Source of the DNA: Coniella vitis
Lineage: Eukaryota; Ascomycota; Sordariomycetes; Diaporthales; Schizoparmaceae
DNA length: 64,000 bases
Direction of reading: 5' to 3'
NCBI GenBank assembly: GCA_011317545.1
Contig: WUJK01000001.1
Span: 682,001-746,000 of the forward strand
Below the pieces are notes generated by a model. That model was not told the DNA's origin. It ran no database searches and was given only the letters and a program-made list of their open reading frames with translations. Made by a program: the position numbers and the translations under genes. Positions 45,579 through 56,918 of this stretch are shown here, piece after piece (the first letter of the stretch is position 1; each line of letters begins with the position of its first letter).

Positions 45579-46562
45579 GTTTTGCTGAGATTGCGACGGC
45601 GACAGATAAGGATGGAAGGAGTGAAGCGAGAGGGAACAGGAGGAAGAAGAGAAGGCCGAGGGCGTGGCAGACCACCACACAGCAGCAGGTTAGGCTGCCT
45701 AGGGGAACGGCGGAGAGGGCGGGGAAAGAAAATTGGAGGATGGACAGTGAGGGCGAGGGCAGAGAGCGCGGGACGCGGCGATGTCGTGATGGCGGCACTG
45801 AGAATCAAAAGTTGGAGTCGAGTGGGCCCCAGTGCCGTTTGGGGCCGTGGTTTTGTGGTTGGTATCTGCTGATAAGCAACCTACTAAGAGAACGGCTGGG
45901 GTCCCTTTTCTTTTGCTTCTCCACCCTAACACCGGCTCGCGTTGCTTCTGCAGTCCTGTAAGAATTGAAAGGCGTAGGCGTGCCTGCAGAAGCCTGATGC
46001 TGGAGTTGTTGATTTTATTTGGAAGCAAAGTTGGCTCTCAAATTCGGAGTTCCTCGAGCATTACTGAGAAGGCGAATGACGACAATACATATGTGTCTAG
46101 ACAGACGGCTCTGCATGAATACAGTTGCGGACAATTCACAGCGCTATTCGCAGTTGGGGAGAGCAGCGTCACAGGCGCGATCATGTACTGTAAGAGTAGT
46201 GCGGGGACGGCTAGTGAAGCTGCTACAGCTGGTGACGTTTTCCATGTGTCAGCGACACGATTGGTGAGAGCCCGGGCATTCTGCCTTCTAATAAAGCTAC
46301 CTAGGCTGCTAGGTAAGACCTTATAGGCCTGCATATGCAGCTAGCAGGGAGCTTGGGCCCGCTGCAAGCCGCTGTCCGACGCTGCAGGTGGGTAAAGTTA
46401 CTGGTGCGCAATGCTAAAACTACTTCCTTCAACAAACAACATCAACACGCAGCGTCAACAACGTCTATCGGCGTCCTGCGTGTGCATTTAGAATGTGGCA
46501 CTGCCACAGCCCATCACAGAGAGTACACCATTCAGGAAATTCAGCGTTATCTTGCTGATGCC
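45579..46562. other. Divergent upstream region between the rhodanese and APC11 genes
   Basis: About 980 bp. The part next to the rhodanese start is pyrimidine/purine asymmetric (AGGAGG-rich). Plus frames at 45832-46326 and 46335-46562 have no recognisable domain. The latter is the in-frame upstream extension of APC11 exon 1 and is treated as leader. Confidence 0.5.
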
Positions 46563-47059
46563 ATGAAGGTCAAGATCAAAAAGTGGGCAGCTGTCGCCAC
46601 ATGGCGATGGGACATTCCCGACGACGACGTCTGTGGCATCTGCCAGATCCACTTTGACGGCTCTTGTCCCTCGTGCAAATTCCCTGGAGATGACTGCGCT
46701 CTCCGTAAGTCACATTCCATGTTCTCTGACGGTGCTCATTGGTAGGACTGACCAGCAAGCGGAACATCAGTCTCGGGCAAGTGTGGCCACAACTTTCATC
46801 AGGTGTGTCCTGAGTGATCTAATCCTTATCATCCCTTGGAGTATCGAGCAGTTGACAATGCTGACATGTGCTCCTGCTCTCCTCGCACAGCATTGTATTG
46901 TGCAGTGGATCAAGCAGGACTCTGCACGAGGCCAGTGCCCCATGTGTCGTCAAAGTAGGTGTTTGATCCCCTTATCCCAAGGGTCTGGGTCCTCGCTCAC
47001 TGATATGGCGCATAGAATTCGAATGGCAGCAATCCGCTACGGGTCATAGCGTCTCATAA
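46563..47059 (+). CDS. APC11: Anaphase-promoting complex RING subunit APC11
   Basis: The catalytic RING-H2 subunit of the APC/C ubiquitin ligase, which drives mitotic exit. Four exons: join(46563..46704, 46771..46802, 46891..46954, 47016..47059), 93 aa. All phases agree and each junction restores family sequence: KVKIKKWAAVATWRWDIP at the N-terminus, CGICQIHFDGSCPSC, DDCALLSGKCGHNFHQHC and GQCPMCRQKFEW. Cys/His ligands at about C24, C27, C35, C38, C45, C52, H54, H57, C60, C74 and C77 match the extended APC11 RING with its extra zinc-binding residues. The length is close to the usual 85-110 aa. The start fits the conserved MKVKIK beginning, although the frame is open upstream. Exon 2 is only 32 nt. 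Confidence 0.94.
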
Positions 47060-48029
47060 CTTTAGTCCACTGAAATACGTCTTGCACCAGTCTATCTCGG
47101 ACGGCCGCCTCTGTTACGTTCATTTTAAGCGTGGGTTTGAACCCAGCGTCGAAAGCTTGGTACTGCTAGGAGCGGAGATTTGTACACTGTGGGCTTAATT
47201 CAAATCACTCTGGGCTCTGAACCAAAAATTCAAACACGGACCAGGTAGTTGCAAAAGAAAGCTTAGGCTTATGGTTGGGGCCGTGGAAACGATGTTGCCT
47301 TGCTGCATTTCCGAGATTCTCAGGCTAAGAGTCTGCCGAACTTCTTTAGGTGGTGGACAATTCGCTCTCCGACCCTGCACACAAGATTATCGCGTTCAAC
47401 CTAGTATGTATGGTCTTCTAGGAGTACTGCGTATAAATGCATAGAGGCATAGAGAAATGGACGTTGTGGAATGTCGTGATAGGACGCCATTTGGATTGGG
47501 CTACTACTATGTACTTCAAGTAGTTGCTCAAGTACCTTCGTACATTTCAGATGCAATAATCACATGCAAATTCACTGGCACTCTCCACTGCTGGAATGAA
47601 TAGATAAGATAAGGCTCAGGCCTGATCACTAGGGACAAGTGCCCTGACAGTCCTGAGTACAGGGGCCGCAGTGCCTCATTAGTAGTTAATTGTATAGTAC
47701 TATGTACAATACTTGCTAGTGACTGAGCCGCTGTGATTACGAGAAACGACGACCTCCCCAACCAACATCCCCCGATCGCCTTGTTTGTTTTCCATCACCA
47801 TCTAGCCCTCGCTCGTCTTCAGCAAAACCGCTCTTGCGGCGTCGACTTTTGTCTAGGTCAATCCTTGGACCGCCTTTGTTTCCTCTTGTGGCCCGGTAGA
47901 TTGCATCATATGGACTGATCAACATGCGCACGCGACCAGCCGCGCCCACCATCATCACCTGCGGAACGAACACAACCTATTCGACTCTCTTCCCCCTCGC
48001 TGCCGTGTCCGAAGCAGTATCAAATAGCC
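47060..48029. other. Intergenic region between APC11 and the 340-aa protein gene
   Basis: About 970 bp. A GGGTTTGAACCC palindrome at 47134-47145 resembles a tRNA B-box, but no cloverleaf can be built around it. Palindrome-family copies lie at about 47505-47516 and 47693-47710. No gene is seen. Confidence 0.5.
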
Positions 48030-49052
48030 ATGGCCGATCCAGATGCCACTCATGAGCGGCCAGCCTCACCTGGCATGCCGCAGCAGCAGCAGCACCATTC
48101 TTTTGCGGCCACTCTCGAGGCCGCCCCGCCCCTGGATTCCGAACAGCAACTTCAACATCACCCTAATCAATCCCAAGTCAACGAGCCAGTTCCGCCGCCA
48201 TTCCAACCTCTCTTCACACTCATCACCGACAGCATCACACGCACAACCCGCCACCCCCAAGTGCACTACATCTTCTCCGACGACGACCCGCAGCTATTGA
48301 CCGATGCACTCGCCGACCATGCTTACGAGCACCTGCCACCATCTTCTCACGACTCCTCCCCGAACGCCAGCACCTCCCACAACTTGCGCAAAGCGCCGCT
48401 TGCAAAACCGAATACCGAGCGCGCCATCCTCCTAGACCTGGTTCCCAAACCCGCGTTCCACCCGGACGACGACCCAACAGCGTCCTCCGCCACGGCGACC
48501 GGCTTCCACGTCCAGCAGGCCTCCTCCCTCAGCGCAGATTGGGCCGTCACCTCTGCCAGAATTACGCTCATGGCCGACGACGCAGCCACAGTTCCCTCTG
48601 ATACCCAAGGCTCCGAAGCGGCTGACGGCGCTCCAAGATTGATGCTGCGCATCGAGGGTGTCGATGTTGCTTCCGGAGTCCCAGCTGCCACCACACGCAC
48701 ACGCAAAGCGTCTACATCTACAGTGGCACAGATCAGCTCGGCGGCGGCGGGAGGGAGAAGGCCTTCTCTCGAGGAGCGAGAAATGCGCATGTCCGCTAGC
48801 GGTGGCGGTGCTGGGCGGAAGCGAGCGTCTCCCAGCGGCGGCCCCGGAGCAGCACAAGGGAATGAAGACTACGGCGCGATTTGCGAGGAGTTCGACAAGC
48901 GGATGGGCATGTTGCGCAAGGTTATCGATGCTAGTCTAGAGAGGCAGCAGTACATCACAACGGCTGCTAGCACGGAGCAGCAGCCACCGGCGCCCCATGG
49001 CAATGACAGGGACGATGGTCATTCGGGCGTTGACCGGCCCAAGCCCAGGTGA
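48030..49052 (+). CDS. Uncharacterised 340-aa protein
   Basis: I do not recognise a named family. Single exon, 340 aa, starting at the first ATG of the frame. The N-terminus has a poly-Gln/His patch. A better-ordered block follows at about residues 58-100 (FQPLFTLITDSITRTTRHPQ, then HYIFSDDDPQLLTDALADHA), and a second at about 125-215 (ERAILLDLVPKPAFHPD, then SADWAVTSARITLM and PRLMLRIEGV). The rest is Ser/Ala/Gly-rich with basic patches (GRKRASPSGGPG) and a C-terminal helix (DYGAICEEFDKRMGMLRKVI). No transmembrane segment or signal peptide is seen. The two ordered blocks with strand-like character suggest a conserved fold with disordered linkers. Function unknown. Confidence 0.78.
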   Translation: MADPDATHERPASPGMPQQQQHHSFAATLEAAPPLDSEQQLQHHPNQSQVNEPVPPPFQPLFTLITDSITRTTRHPQVHYIFSDDDPQLLTDALADHAYEHLPPSSHDSSPNASTSHNLRKAPLAKPNTERAILLDLVPKPAFHPDDDPTASSATATGFHVQQASSLSADWAVTSARITLMADDAATVPSDTQGSEAADGAPRLMLRIEGVDVASGVPAATTRTRKASTSTVAQISSAAAGGRRPSLEEREMRMSASGGGAGRKRASPSGGPGAAQGNEDYGAICEEFDKRMGMLRKVIDASLERQQYITTAASTEQQPPAPHGNDRDDGHSGVDRPKPR

Positions 49053-50002
49053 ACGAGTTGGGCGCAAGAATGGTTTATGAATCTATCGTCAGCGGGCGAC
49101 AATGGCAGGAAATTGGAGATTGGGACTCTGGATACTGATGAGGGTGTCTACCATGGTGGAAAGGCAATTCAACAATCGTGACTCTTGCGGCGGAATCTCC
49201 CCATTGTCGGGACGAGAGCGTGATCTCTCTTGTGCATTCTTCACTTGATCTTGGCGGCCACACTACAAAGTCACAATTACTTTTATGTGCCGCTTTTCTT
49301 TAAATCATTCTGTCAAAGAATGATGGCTTTTCATCAAATAGCCTCAAGATGAGAGCATGTTGGGCACAGGAATGCAGAGTCAGGAAAGCAGCCATGGGAA
49401 ACCAACCAGGCAGGCTATCATGGTATCTTGCAGGAGGAAGAACGCGAAGAGTTTCTAACAAACATATTTGTTCTATTCGAAATTGAATCTAGCAAACGAG
49501 ACTGAGGAAAGGGTCAATTAAAACGCCAGTAATGTAATCTTGAAGGTGACTTCTCATCACCTCATAAGGAGGACCTATAGTACAACGTGCCTCCCATGGG
49601 ATGTATGTAAATATGTATATAAAGACCAAGGATTTTTGCAATCACTCCCGAAAATGACACAGACGACCAATAGAATGCCATAATCGAAGCTCACAGCCGC
49701 ATTATCTCGGCTAGGGATAGCATCAAGCTGAACCCTAGCACATAAAGAGCGTACCATCCGTCGCCTTCACCCAGACTGCTCCCTGTGTCCCAATTGTCCA
49801 ATAATCAAAAGGATCAAACGAAAGGACACCAGAGATGTAGCGCATTCATCTCTTTGGTATTCATTTCCTTGAAGCAGCCTCAATGCGCCCGAACGCCGTG
49901 GTGACAAGTATTACGTCTCGAAGCATAAGGAGAACGGTTCATAACCCAATAGGATCGCCCAAGAAGAACATTCGTTGATCCGATTTTGAAATCGTGGCTT
50001 CC
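49053..50002. other. Convergent intergenic region
   Basis: About 950 bp between the 3' ends of two convergent genes. AT-richer, with a TATATAAAG at about 49616-49624. No gene is seen. Confidence 0.5.
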
Positions 50003-51629
50003 TCAGTTGGGAGCGTCGAACTCCAGGGCCACTGGCAAGGTCACAGTCCGTGCCGCCACCTGAGATGCTTCGAGTCCTTCAGCAGGTATAACGTAGCGCC
50101 CTGCAATTGTCTTGCGACCAAGGGCGCGTGCAGCATTCTCGAGTTGCATGGAGGCCAATTCCAAGCCGCGCTTGCTGGTGCTGGTGTTGCTGCTGCTGCT
50201 AGACTTTGAACCGGGGCCAGCAGTAAAGTACCACGCGACAATAACGATAACGATGATGACAATAATGGCGGCTGCAATGTGGGAGCATTGTTAACAATCG
50301 TCCAGAAAAAGAAATTGGGGTTTATGGACGGAGATTTGAACCTACCCACGATACCGCAGCAAATCCACTTCTTCTTGCGCGTGCTTCTCACAGTCTCAAC
50401 CGCCGTGTCCAACTCCGTGTTGGCCTCTTTGAGATCCACATGTGTCTTCTCGACATGCTCATCAATCTGTTGTACCATGGGCTCCTGCTGAATAATGAGA
50501 GTGTCCAGATCCTGGATGAGCTGCGCCAGCTCAGTCATTTGTTGTTCAATCTTGAGCAGCTCCTGGTGTCTGTTTTGCACTTCGTTCAAGACGGCGCGGG
50601 CCTGACCCTGGCGGTTGCTTTGCATCATAGCTTGCTGGAAGACCTGCTGTCCTCCTGTGGACATGTCTTCGACGGCTGCGCGGACCTCATTGGCGTCCGC
50701 GTCTGGGCGCACAATGCGATATTGGCGTTCCATTTGACCTTGCATCTTGCGGCGGAAATCGGCCTCCACCTGTTGGTATTGCTGAATCGTGTCCTTCAAC
50801 GCACGATCAACGCGGTCGACCTGGCCCTTGTATTGTTGTGCTTCCCTGTTGCTCTTCAACTCGCGAACCCTCTGGACCAGACCCCGATAGTCGGCCATTG
50901 TCGTCGCAGAGAGATCATCGACCTGGCGGGATGTGCCAGAAGAGGAATCGGTCTCGTTCAAGGAGCGGTCTTGGAGCATCCGCAGCTGGTTGAGGTTCTG
51001 CTTAATTCTCTCAAGTCCTTGGTTGATGTCGCTGATTTCGTTGAGAACGTTGATGGGGCTGCCTCCAGGAGAGGCAGCGCCCTGTGCTAGTGGAGCCATC
51101 TCGACGTTGTCGCCTGAATCAAAGAAAGGCGTTAATTGCACGTTCGAGCCAGATATGAGGGCAGGCCTGGGAAGTGTATATCTAAGGTACTCACTGTAGC
51201 CTCCACCATAGTTTCCGCCATAACCACCTGCTGCGCCACCCTGTTGGGCGTAGGGGTTGGCGTTACCTCCGTATCTAGCGAGAAACAGTCAGCAAGGACG
51301 ATCATTTCGCGTACAAGGTCACCATGACAATTCTCTGGTGTAGGGTTCGAGCAAGGCGAGCGCGTGCTGGACCCGGTTTCCAACGTAGCTTGAGGGAAAC
51401 ACTAACCCGTACTGGATATACTGTCAGCTGAATGATCTCAAAAGGGGTCGCAAATTTGGTTGTCTAGGGTTTCGGAATTGGGGGGCGGGCAGTCAATTAA
51501 AGATGACGAGATGCAAAGTCGAGTCAGATATGGCCAGGTTGAGCAAGACCAGGCGAGACCGGATCAGGCCCAGCAATCGAGAGGCAGATGCACAAGCCGC
51601 CAGGGACGCAACAGGGAACATACACTCAT
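50003..51629 (-). CDS. SSO1: Plasma-membrane syntaxin (Sso1/Psy1-type t-SNARE)
   Basis: A Qa-SNARE that pairs with Sec9 and a synaptobrevin to fuse secretory vesicles with the plasma membrane. The preferred model is complement(join(50003..50271, 50346..51113, 51195..51274, 51407..51411, 51624..51629)), about 375 aa. Exon 1 is only ATGAGT before GTATGT. Exon 2 is a 5-nt (or 14-nt, 51407-51420) microexon; both choices keep frame. The N-terminus is Gly/Tyr-rich (YGGNANPYAQQGGA). Next come the Habc region (LERIKQNLNQLRML, YRGLVQRVRELKSNREAQQY) and the SNARE motif (NRHQELLKIEQQMTELAQLI, TLIIQQEPMVQQIDEHVEKT). A basic juxtamembrane patch (STRKKKWICCG) and a C-terminal anchor (AAIIVIIVIVIVAWYFTA) follow. 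Unusually, about 70 residues follow the anchor (from GPGSKSSSSNTST to VALEFDAPN), whereas such syntaxins normally end within a few residues of it. Confidence 0.9.
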
Positions 51630-53939
51630 GATGATGGTGTCTTTTTCTTCTTTTGGAAAGGCGCTTGCGAAACAGGCCTAGGTGGGTACCGGGCGACGAG
51701 GCAGCCTCACGAACAAAGTATTATTGCTAGGTGAGGTGCGACAAAGCGATCAGGCCGGTAATATGATACCGTATGGTTATGTTGGAAATGACGATGCAGC
51801 TCGCACGAGGGTCGACGGGTCCGAAGCTGACAATGTTTTCCACGGTTAGACAAGCGGAGGACTCGAGTGGCAGCAGTGCACAGGCAGTACGCAAAGCGCA
51901 GGATCCAGAGGGAAGAAAGAAAAAGTAGAGACGTCAATGGACGAAGAGTCGGGGAGCGGGCTCGAAGGTAATAATGTAATGGAGGGTCAGGGGACAGAGA
52001 AAAGAAAAGGAAGGAAAAGAAGAATTACTACGCATTACGGTATGGGCGATGCAAGCGCAGCATGGTCTTGGTTGGGCAAGCTTGCTGGGGCTGAGGCGAG
52101 GCCCAGCAGGCATTGGCTGTGTCGCTAGCGCTTTTGCTGCGTGCTGGTGCTGGCAAAAGCAGCAGATCACCCTGGAGCGTGGCTTATAGTGAAGTACTAT
52201 GTACTAAGTGTAAATAGGCTCGGTGCTGATGGTGGCGGTGGGCATTTGCTGACAGTACATAGTACAGTTGGCGGATTGGGCTGGGCTGGCTGCCAGCACT
52301 GCTGGAATCGCTGGCTTAGGCGGTCAACAACAAACGGCAGCAGTTGCTCTCAAGCCGTTTAGCGGTTGTGCCCGGCCCCCTTGCCAGGGTCCAGCTGTCT
52401 TGTCTCAAGGTGTCAAGTACATACTAGGTATGTAGTAAGTGGGATGCCCCCAATGCACCGTCCCCGGGAACCCCTGCGTGCCACTAATCCGCCGCGAGAA
52501 ACTGAGAATCTGGGTCCAATCACCCAGTAACAGGGTACCGGTACCTGTGATGGCAACTATGCTAGCCTGCTTGCCCTGCCAGCCTAGCTGAGGTCCGGCG
52601 TACCGGTACAATCAAGCTTGGAAGGGCGCCCCGGGCCCAGGAGTCATTTCAACCATCAAATGAGAAGGGCTTTGGGGCAATTTGACAACCTGTGTCCCCA
52701 TCGCCGGGTCCGGAAGCGAGATACGAACGGCTGATGATCATCTCGTACCCAAGGCAGACAGACAAGAAGCTCACACACGCGCGCTCTCTTTCTCTTTTAT
52801 CTCAGTGCCTCAGACTACAAAAGCCATGAAGATATGCTTGGGAGGGGGAGAGGATGCGCACGTCGTACAGCATTGGTGACTATATTTGATGATGTGGTGA
52901 CCACGGCGTCTCTGTCTCGTCCCATGCTGCCCAGGCCCGTCTCGAGATTCTGCTTGTCGCGACCGGGTTTCAGATTCGGGGGCGCCTATATTACTCGGGC
53001 CGTATGAGGCAGCATTGCCCATTCAAATGTTACAGGCGGTCCCCAAACTCAAAAGTGGATTGATCACTCTATGCATGGCAGACAACCTTCCTTGAAATGA
53101 AATATTAGCTGCTCATGGCAGAGTGCACACTTATGTATGAAATTCGACACTCCCGTTTGTCTCGTGTCTTTTTCGCTCATGGGTCCAATTCGGACGTGGC
53201 TGAGACACAGCGACGATCATCGACAGCGTCCCTCTTTGATGCAAGCCTATGTGCTTCTTCATTGCCTGAGCTTTCTCCTGCTCCAATCACTGCTGTCAGA
53301 CGTGGTTAAGTTCTTACTTTTTGCCGCCGTTGCTCCCGCCGCCCACTCTGCCACCCAGCAACAACCTTTTCCCCACCTTGCCTCTTAGACTGACCAAAGT
53401 GGACGCTGTTGCGCCTCTGTCCTATTCTTAAAACACAAAAACTGTCACATGGCAATCGTTCAAATACTCGTGCTACATAGTGGTTAACACCCGCTGTCTG
53501 TTTGTTTTATTATTTGTTTGATTGATGTTGATGGATATCGCCTGGCTACGTAAACAAAGGACACAACCCCAAATTGAGTCCTAATGGCAGACAAGCCTAA
53601 TAAACTCCGAAAGCAAGAAGGGACACTTCCTCCCAGCGTCCTGGGTTCCAGGTGGCTTCCGAGAGCACAGAAAATGCAGACGCCATCAGCAAGAGGCAAG
53701 GTAAAGGTGCACAAAGCCCCTTCTATACATAATAAGCCTCCTGTATTAACACTGCAAAGTCATTGTGCGCTGCAGACAAGCCCCTAAACCCTTCCTTGCA
53801 GAGTTGTGGACGGCTGGAAGGGGCATCGGGCAATTAAGAAACCCTCAATCGTCCCCCAATGTTGTCCTCAGTAGTCCCACCTCCATGGCCCATTCGAAAC
53901 GCCGTTCCCTACCCACGACGCAGGGCTCATGCACAGCTC
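51630..53939. other. Intergenic region between the syntaxin and MEMO1 genes
   Basis: About 2.3 kb with no supported gene. Palindrome-family copies lie at about 52192-52206 and 52254-52265. A 67-codon frame (53584-53787) is basic but has no recognised domain and was not accepted. Confidence 0.5.
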
Positions 53940-54993
53940 TCAAATCACAGCATATGCTGATGCGTAGCTCACACTCGAATCGGATACGGATTCAACCAGA
54001 CTGCTTCGCTCGTACCGTAGGAATACAAACTTGCCCTTGTTCTCAGCTACCGTTCCCCCTGCGGCCACCTCGAGCGCTGCCATCATGACACCAATGGGGT
54101 GCCGACCGCACACAGTGTTCTTCGTCTGCGACAAATTATTGACAAAATTATCATGGTGCCCAGAGGCCACTGCATCCATTGCCAGCTGGTCCAGCACTTT
54201 GATGCCTTCATGGATGGGCGTGTCTGGGAGAGCGTCTCTCCTGGACAGCGATCGCAGCTCGCCCAGTCGGTCTGCGGCAGGAACGTACTTTGTATAGCTG
54301 AATCTGGTACCCCAGTGACAAAAGTCGGAGGAAATTACAAAGGCGTTCTCAGAGTCTTGCAGATAAGGGGCCAGGAGCTCGCCAAACTCCTTTTCCTTCT
54401 GACCGTCATTGTCGCCAATGAGGATGGGCACAATTGTTGGCCACGCATCGCTCGCATGACCGTGAGTCTGCTCTAGTCTTTTCCAAATGTAGGGGAGATG
54501 CATCTCCAGCGAATGTTCATCCTCGTCACTGTGTGCCGGGATATCCGAAAACTTGCCCGTATCACTCAGGGCCTTGATTGTATCGGTGTCGACTCGCAAG
54601 CTACCAAAGGGCGTGGCGTAGGAGGCGAACGTTGTCAATGCACTACCTTTAAGGTAATAGGTGTGGGAGGGCCCCAGGATGAAGATGCGCTTCGCCGAGG
54701 AGAGGTCGAGAGACTTGTAGGCCCAAGCTGCACAGGGGCCTGAGTAAGAGTAGCCGGCATGCCTAGAGGGGCGACAGCAGTTAGCCAGCATGGAACTGTA
54801 GCGCTGATTCCTGGAGATGGAAACAAGCGTACGGAGCAATGATAACTCTAGCCTTGGGAATGGGCAGGTCTTTGCCGTCTACACGCGCGGGCACGTCGTC
54901 CAGGAAGTCATCGAGTTGGCGCGAGAGGCTCTTGGCATTTCTCTGGTACCAACTACCTGCGTGAGTGGCTTCGCGAGTCCCGGACGACGGCAT
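53940..54993 (-). CDS. MEMO1-family protein
   Basis: A member of the MEMO family, related in fold to class III extradiol dioxygenases. Human MEMO1 binds copper and iron and acts in redox and migration signalling; in yeast the homologue (Mho1) is poorly understood. The model is complement(join(53940..54762, 54833..54993)), 327 aa. The 70-bp intron (donor GTACGC, branch CTAAC) splits a Pro codon; splicing gives VIIAPHAGYSYSG, whose histidine is about H55. The other putative metal ligands are present: H87 in ILGPSHTYYLKG, the histidine in SSDFCHWG and C272 in NTVCGRHPIGV. The N-terminus REATHAGSWYQ is the canonical family start. The length is slightly above the usual 290-300 aa because of the LEQTHGHASD region and C-terminus. 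Confidence 0.93.
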
Positions 54994-55996
54994 GATGCGA
55001 GGTCAACCGGTCACAGTCAAATAATCCAGAGAAGGAAGAGATTCACAAGGTGAGAGGTCTGGGGAGAGTTTAAAGATCAAAACGACTTTGTATGCAACCA
55101 ACACGATCTCGATCAAGGTAGTGTGTCCGGCATAGAGGGATCAACTTAGCCTCGTAGGTACGGGTACTGCTAAGAAGTAAGTACTGTTTTGGTGTTGGAG
55201 GGGAAGTGTCGAACCAAAAGGGAGGGGCTACTCAACATATGATGACATAACTCCACTGAACAGTCCATGTGCCTAATACTATGTACTGCGGTCATAGCTG
55301 TATCTAGGTACCTATCTACCTACCAGGTAAGTACGAGGTACCTAGGTAGTTAATTATTGTAGACAGAATGCTGTTTGACTAGATATTTAGATAGCTCCTA
55401 TATGATGCTGCCTATATGGTCTTATACGTCGAATTTCTAGCAGTATTGACACTACAGCGAATTCTGTGTAGCATTAACAGATAAGAGCAATGGTCTACAG
55501 ACTAGCTCACAATGCCCATTGCGTTTCGAGAAACGGAGGTTGGTGCCTCCTGTGGGCGAAGTATCGACCCGAGTAAGCGCCCGTCTGATACACCATGTCA
55601 CCCTGTACTCAGCATGAACAAAATGCTGTCGTCAACAGCTTCCGCGTGATATTGAAACATATATGGATCCAACGCTGGGATGGATTGAATGGCATAAAAC
55701 CTACACATACCAAGCTTGGGCGGATGAATGTCACATGTTCCAAGAAATTGGTATTTTTTGCTGTCATGAATACCTGATGCGTGGAAACTGAAATTACAGA
55801 CCCAGAGGACTTTGAAAACCAAAAACACCAGACTTATGCCCATATTGAAGCAAGTGAAGCGATACTCCCGATGACGATGCATCAACGACGAGAGAAAATG
55901 AGAAATCAAAGGTTCGAGTGCAAGACATAACATCACACAAGGCTCCAATGCAGTGCGTCTGCGCCATATAAAACCCGCGTATAGCTTCGCTTGCAC
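54994..55996. other. Intergenic region upstream of the MEMO1 gene
   Basis: About 1 kb. It contains a cluster of TACCTA/TAGGTA motifs (55305-55350) and a palindrome-family copy (55274-55287). No gene is seen. Confidence 0.5.
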
Positions 55997-56918
55997 TCAG
56001 CATACAAATAAGCCGTGGGAAGGCTGGGAAGGCCAGCGCAAAGTACCGGCCCACTTCTTGTTCTTGTCTGGGGCTGCGTCTTCTTTGCCAGCACATGCAA
56101 GACAGCGCCGCTGCTCTCCAAGATTACTGACCGAACATGAGAAGCACACGGCTTTTGCGCATGTACTGCAGGTATTGATGTATGTCTCGAATCCGTAGCC
56201 AGCGTCCATGACACAGTCTTCCTCATTCAAGCCCACTCCACAGTCCTCACAAATGGTGGGCGGCTCTACTGGACCGGACATAGAAGGGCAGCTGGCCGAC
56301 AAGTCGGTTGCCAGCGGCGAAGAGTGTGATGAGGAGGCTGCTGGAATCCTCCAGAAGTTGTGTAGAGAAGACTGTTTCTGCATTGGTGGCGCCTGCGAAA
56401 ATGGTGTCGGGGATACGGGAGTGGACGAGGCAGGCGGAGAGGTCATGCTATCGTCTTGTGGAGAGGACTGTTGAGCCTGGTAGAGGAGCTTGAGAGTATT
56501 TTCTGACGACATGAACATTTTAGTTAGTGATGTTGTTTAGGTGTCCCTGTTGCACGAAGCATGGGCAACGATGTGCATATAGGCTTTATAGACAGCAGAG
56601 CGCAAGGCATGACCAGTCCAAGGCAGCGTCAAGTTCCCATGAGACCGACATCAGGGGGAACGTACGGTGAACTTCTTGATCCGACGGACGGCCATTGCGT
56701 AGCCGCTTCAACGTTCGACTGTGCAGATGGGATGGAGTGCAAGACCGGCTTCTGTTCTGCATCGACGGCAAGAAGAGGCTGCTGCGCGGAGAAACAGAAT
56801 GGTCGACATCCATCATGACGACGTTGCTGCTGTCGGATGGTCCTGGAGACGAGCAGCCCATGACGCCGCTACTGAAAGATGAGAGCTCATCTTCAGACCG
56901 CTTGCGCTTGAGGAACAT
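55997..56918 (-). CDS. Uncharacterised protein with C-terminal zinc-binding-like Cys cluster
   Basis: I do not recognise a named family. The model is complement(join(55997..56502, 56666..56918)), 252 aa. The intron has donor GTACGT and branch CTAAC; the junction reads DQEVHQNTLKLLYQAQQ. The first half is Ser/Arg/Pro-rich and probably disordered, starting with a basic run (FLKRKRSEDEL). The centre has LHNFWRIP, a possible short linear motif. The last 70 residues hold eleven cysteines, including CEDCGVGLNEEDC, then CSTCAKAVCFSC and CLACAG. The CxxC pairs suggest two zinc sites in a small treble-clef or FYVE/RING-like fold. A nuclear or scaffold role is possible but unproven. The two exons, consistent phase and a non-repetitive Cys-rich domain argue for a real gene. 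Confidence 0.72.

Noticed and set aside
47100..47180. Possible tRNA around GGGTTTGAACCC
   Set aside because: The B-box-like sequence is palindromic, but no acceptor, D or anticodon arms can be formed on either strand.
53584..53787. 67-codon plus-strand frame
   Set aside because: Short, basic and without domain, conserved-looking motif or promoter evidence.
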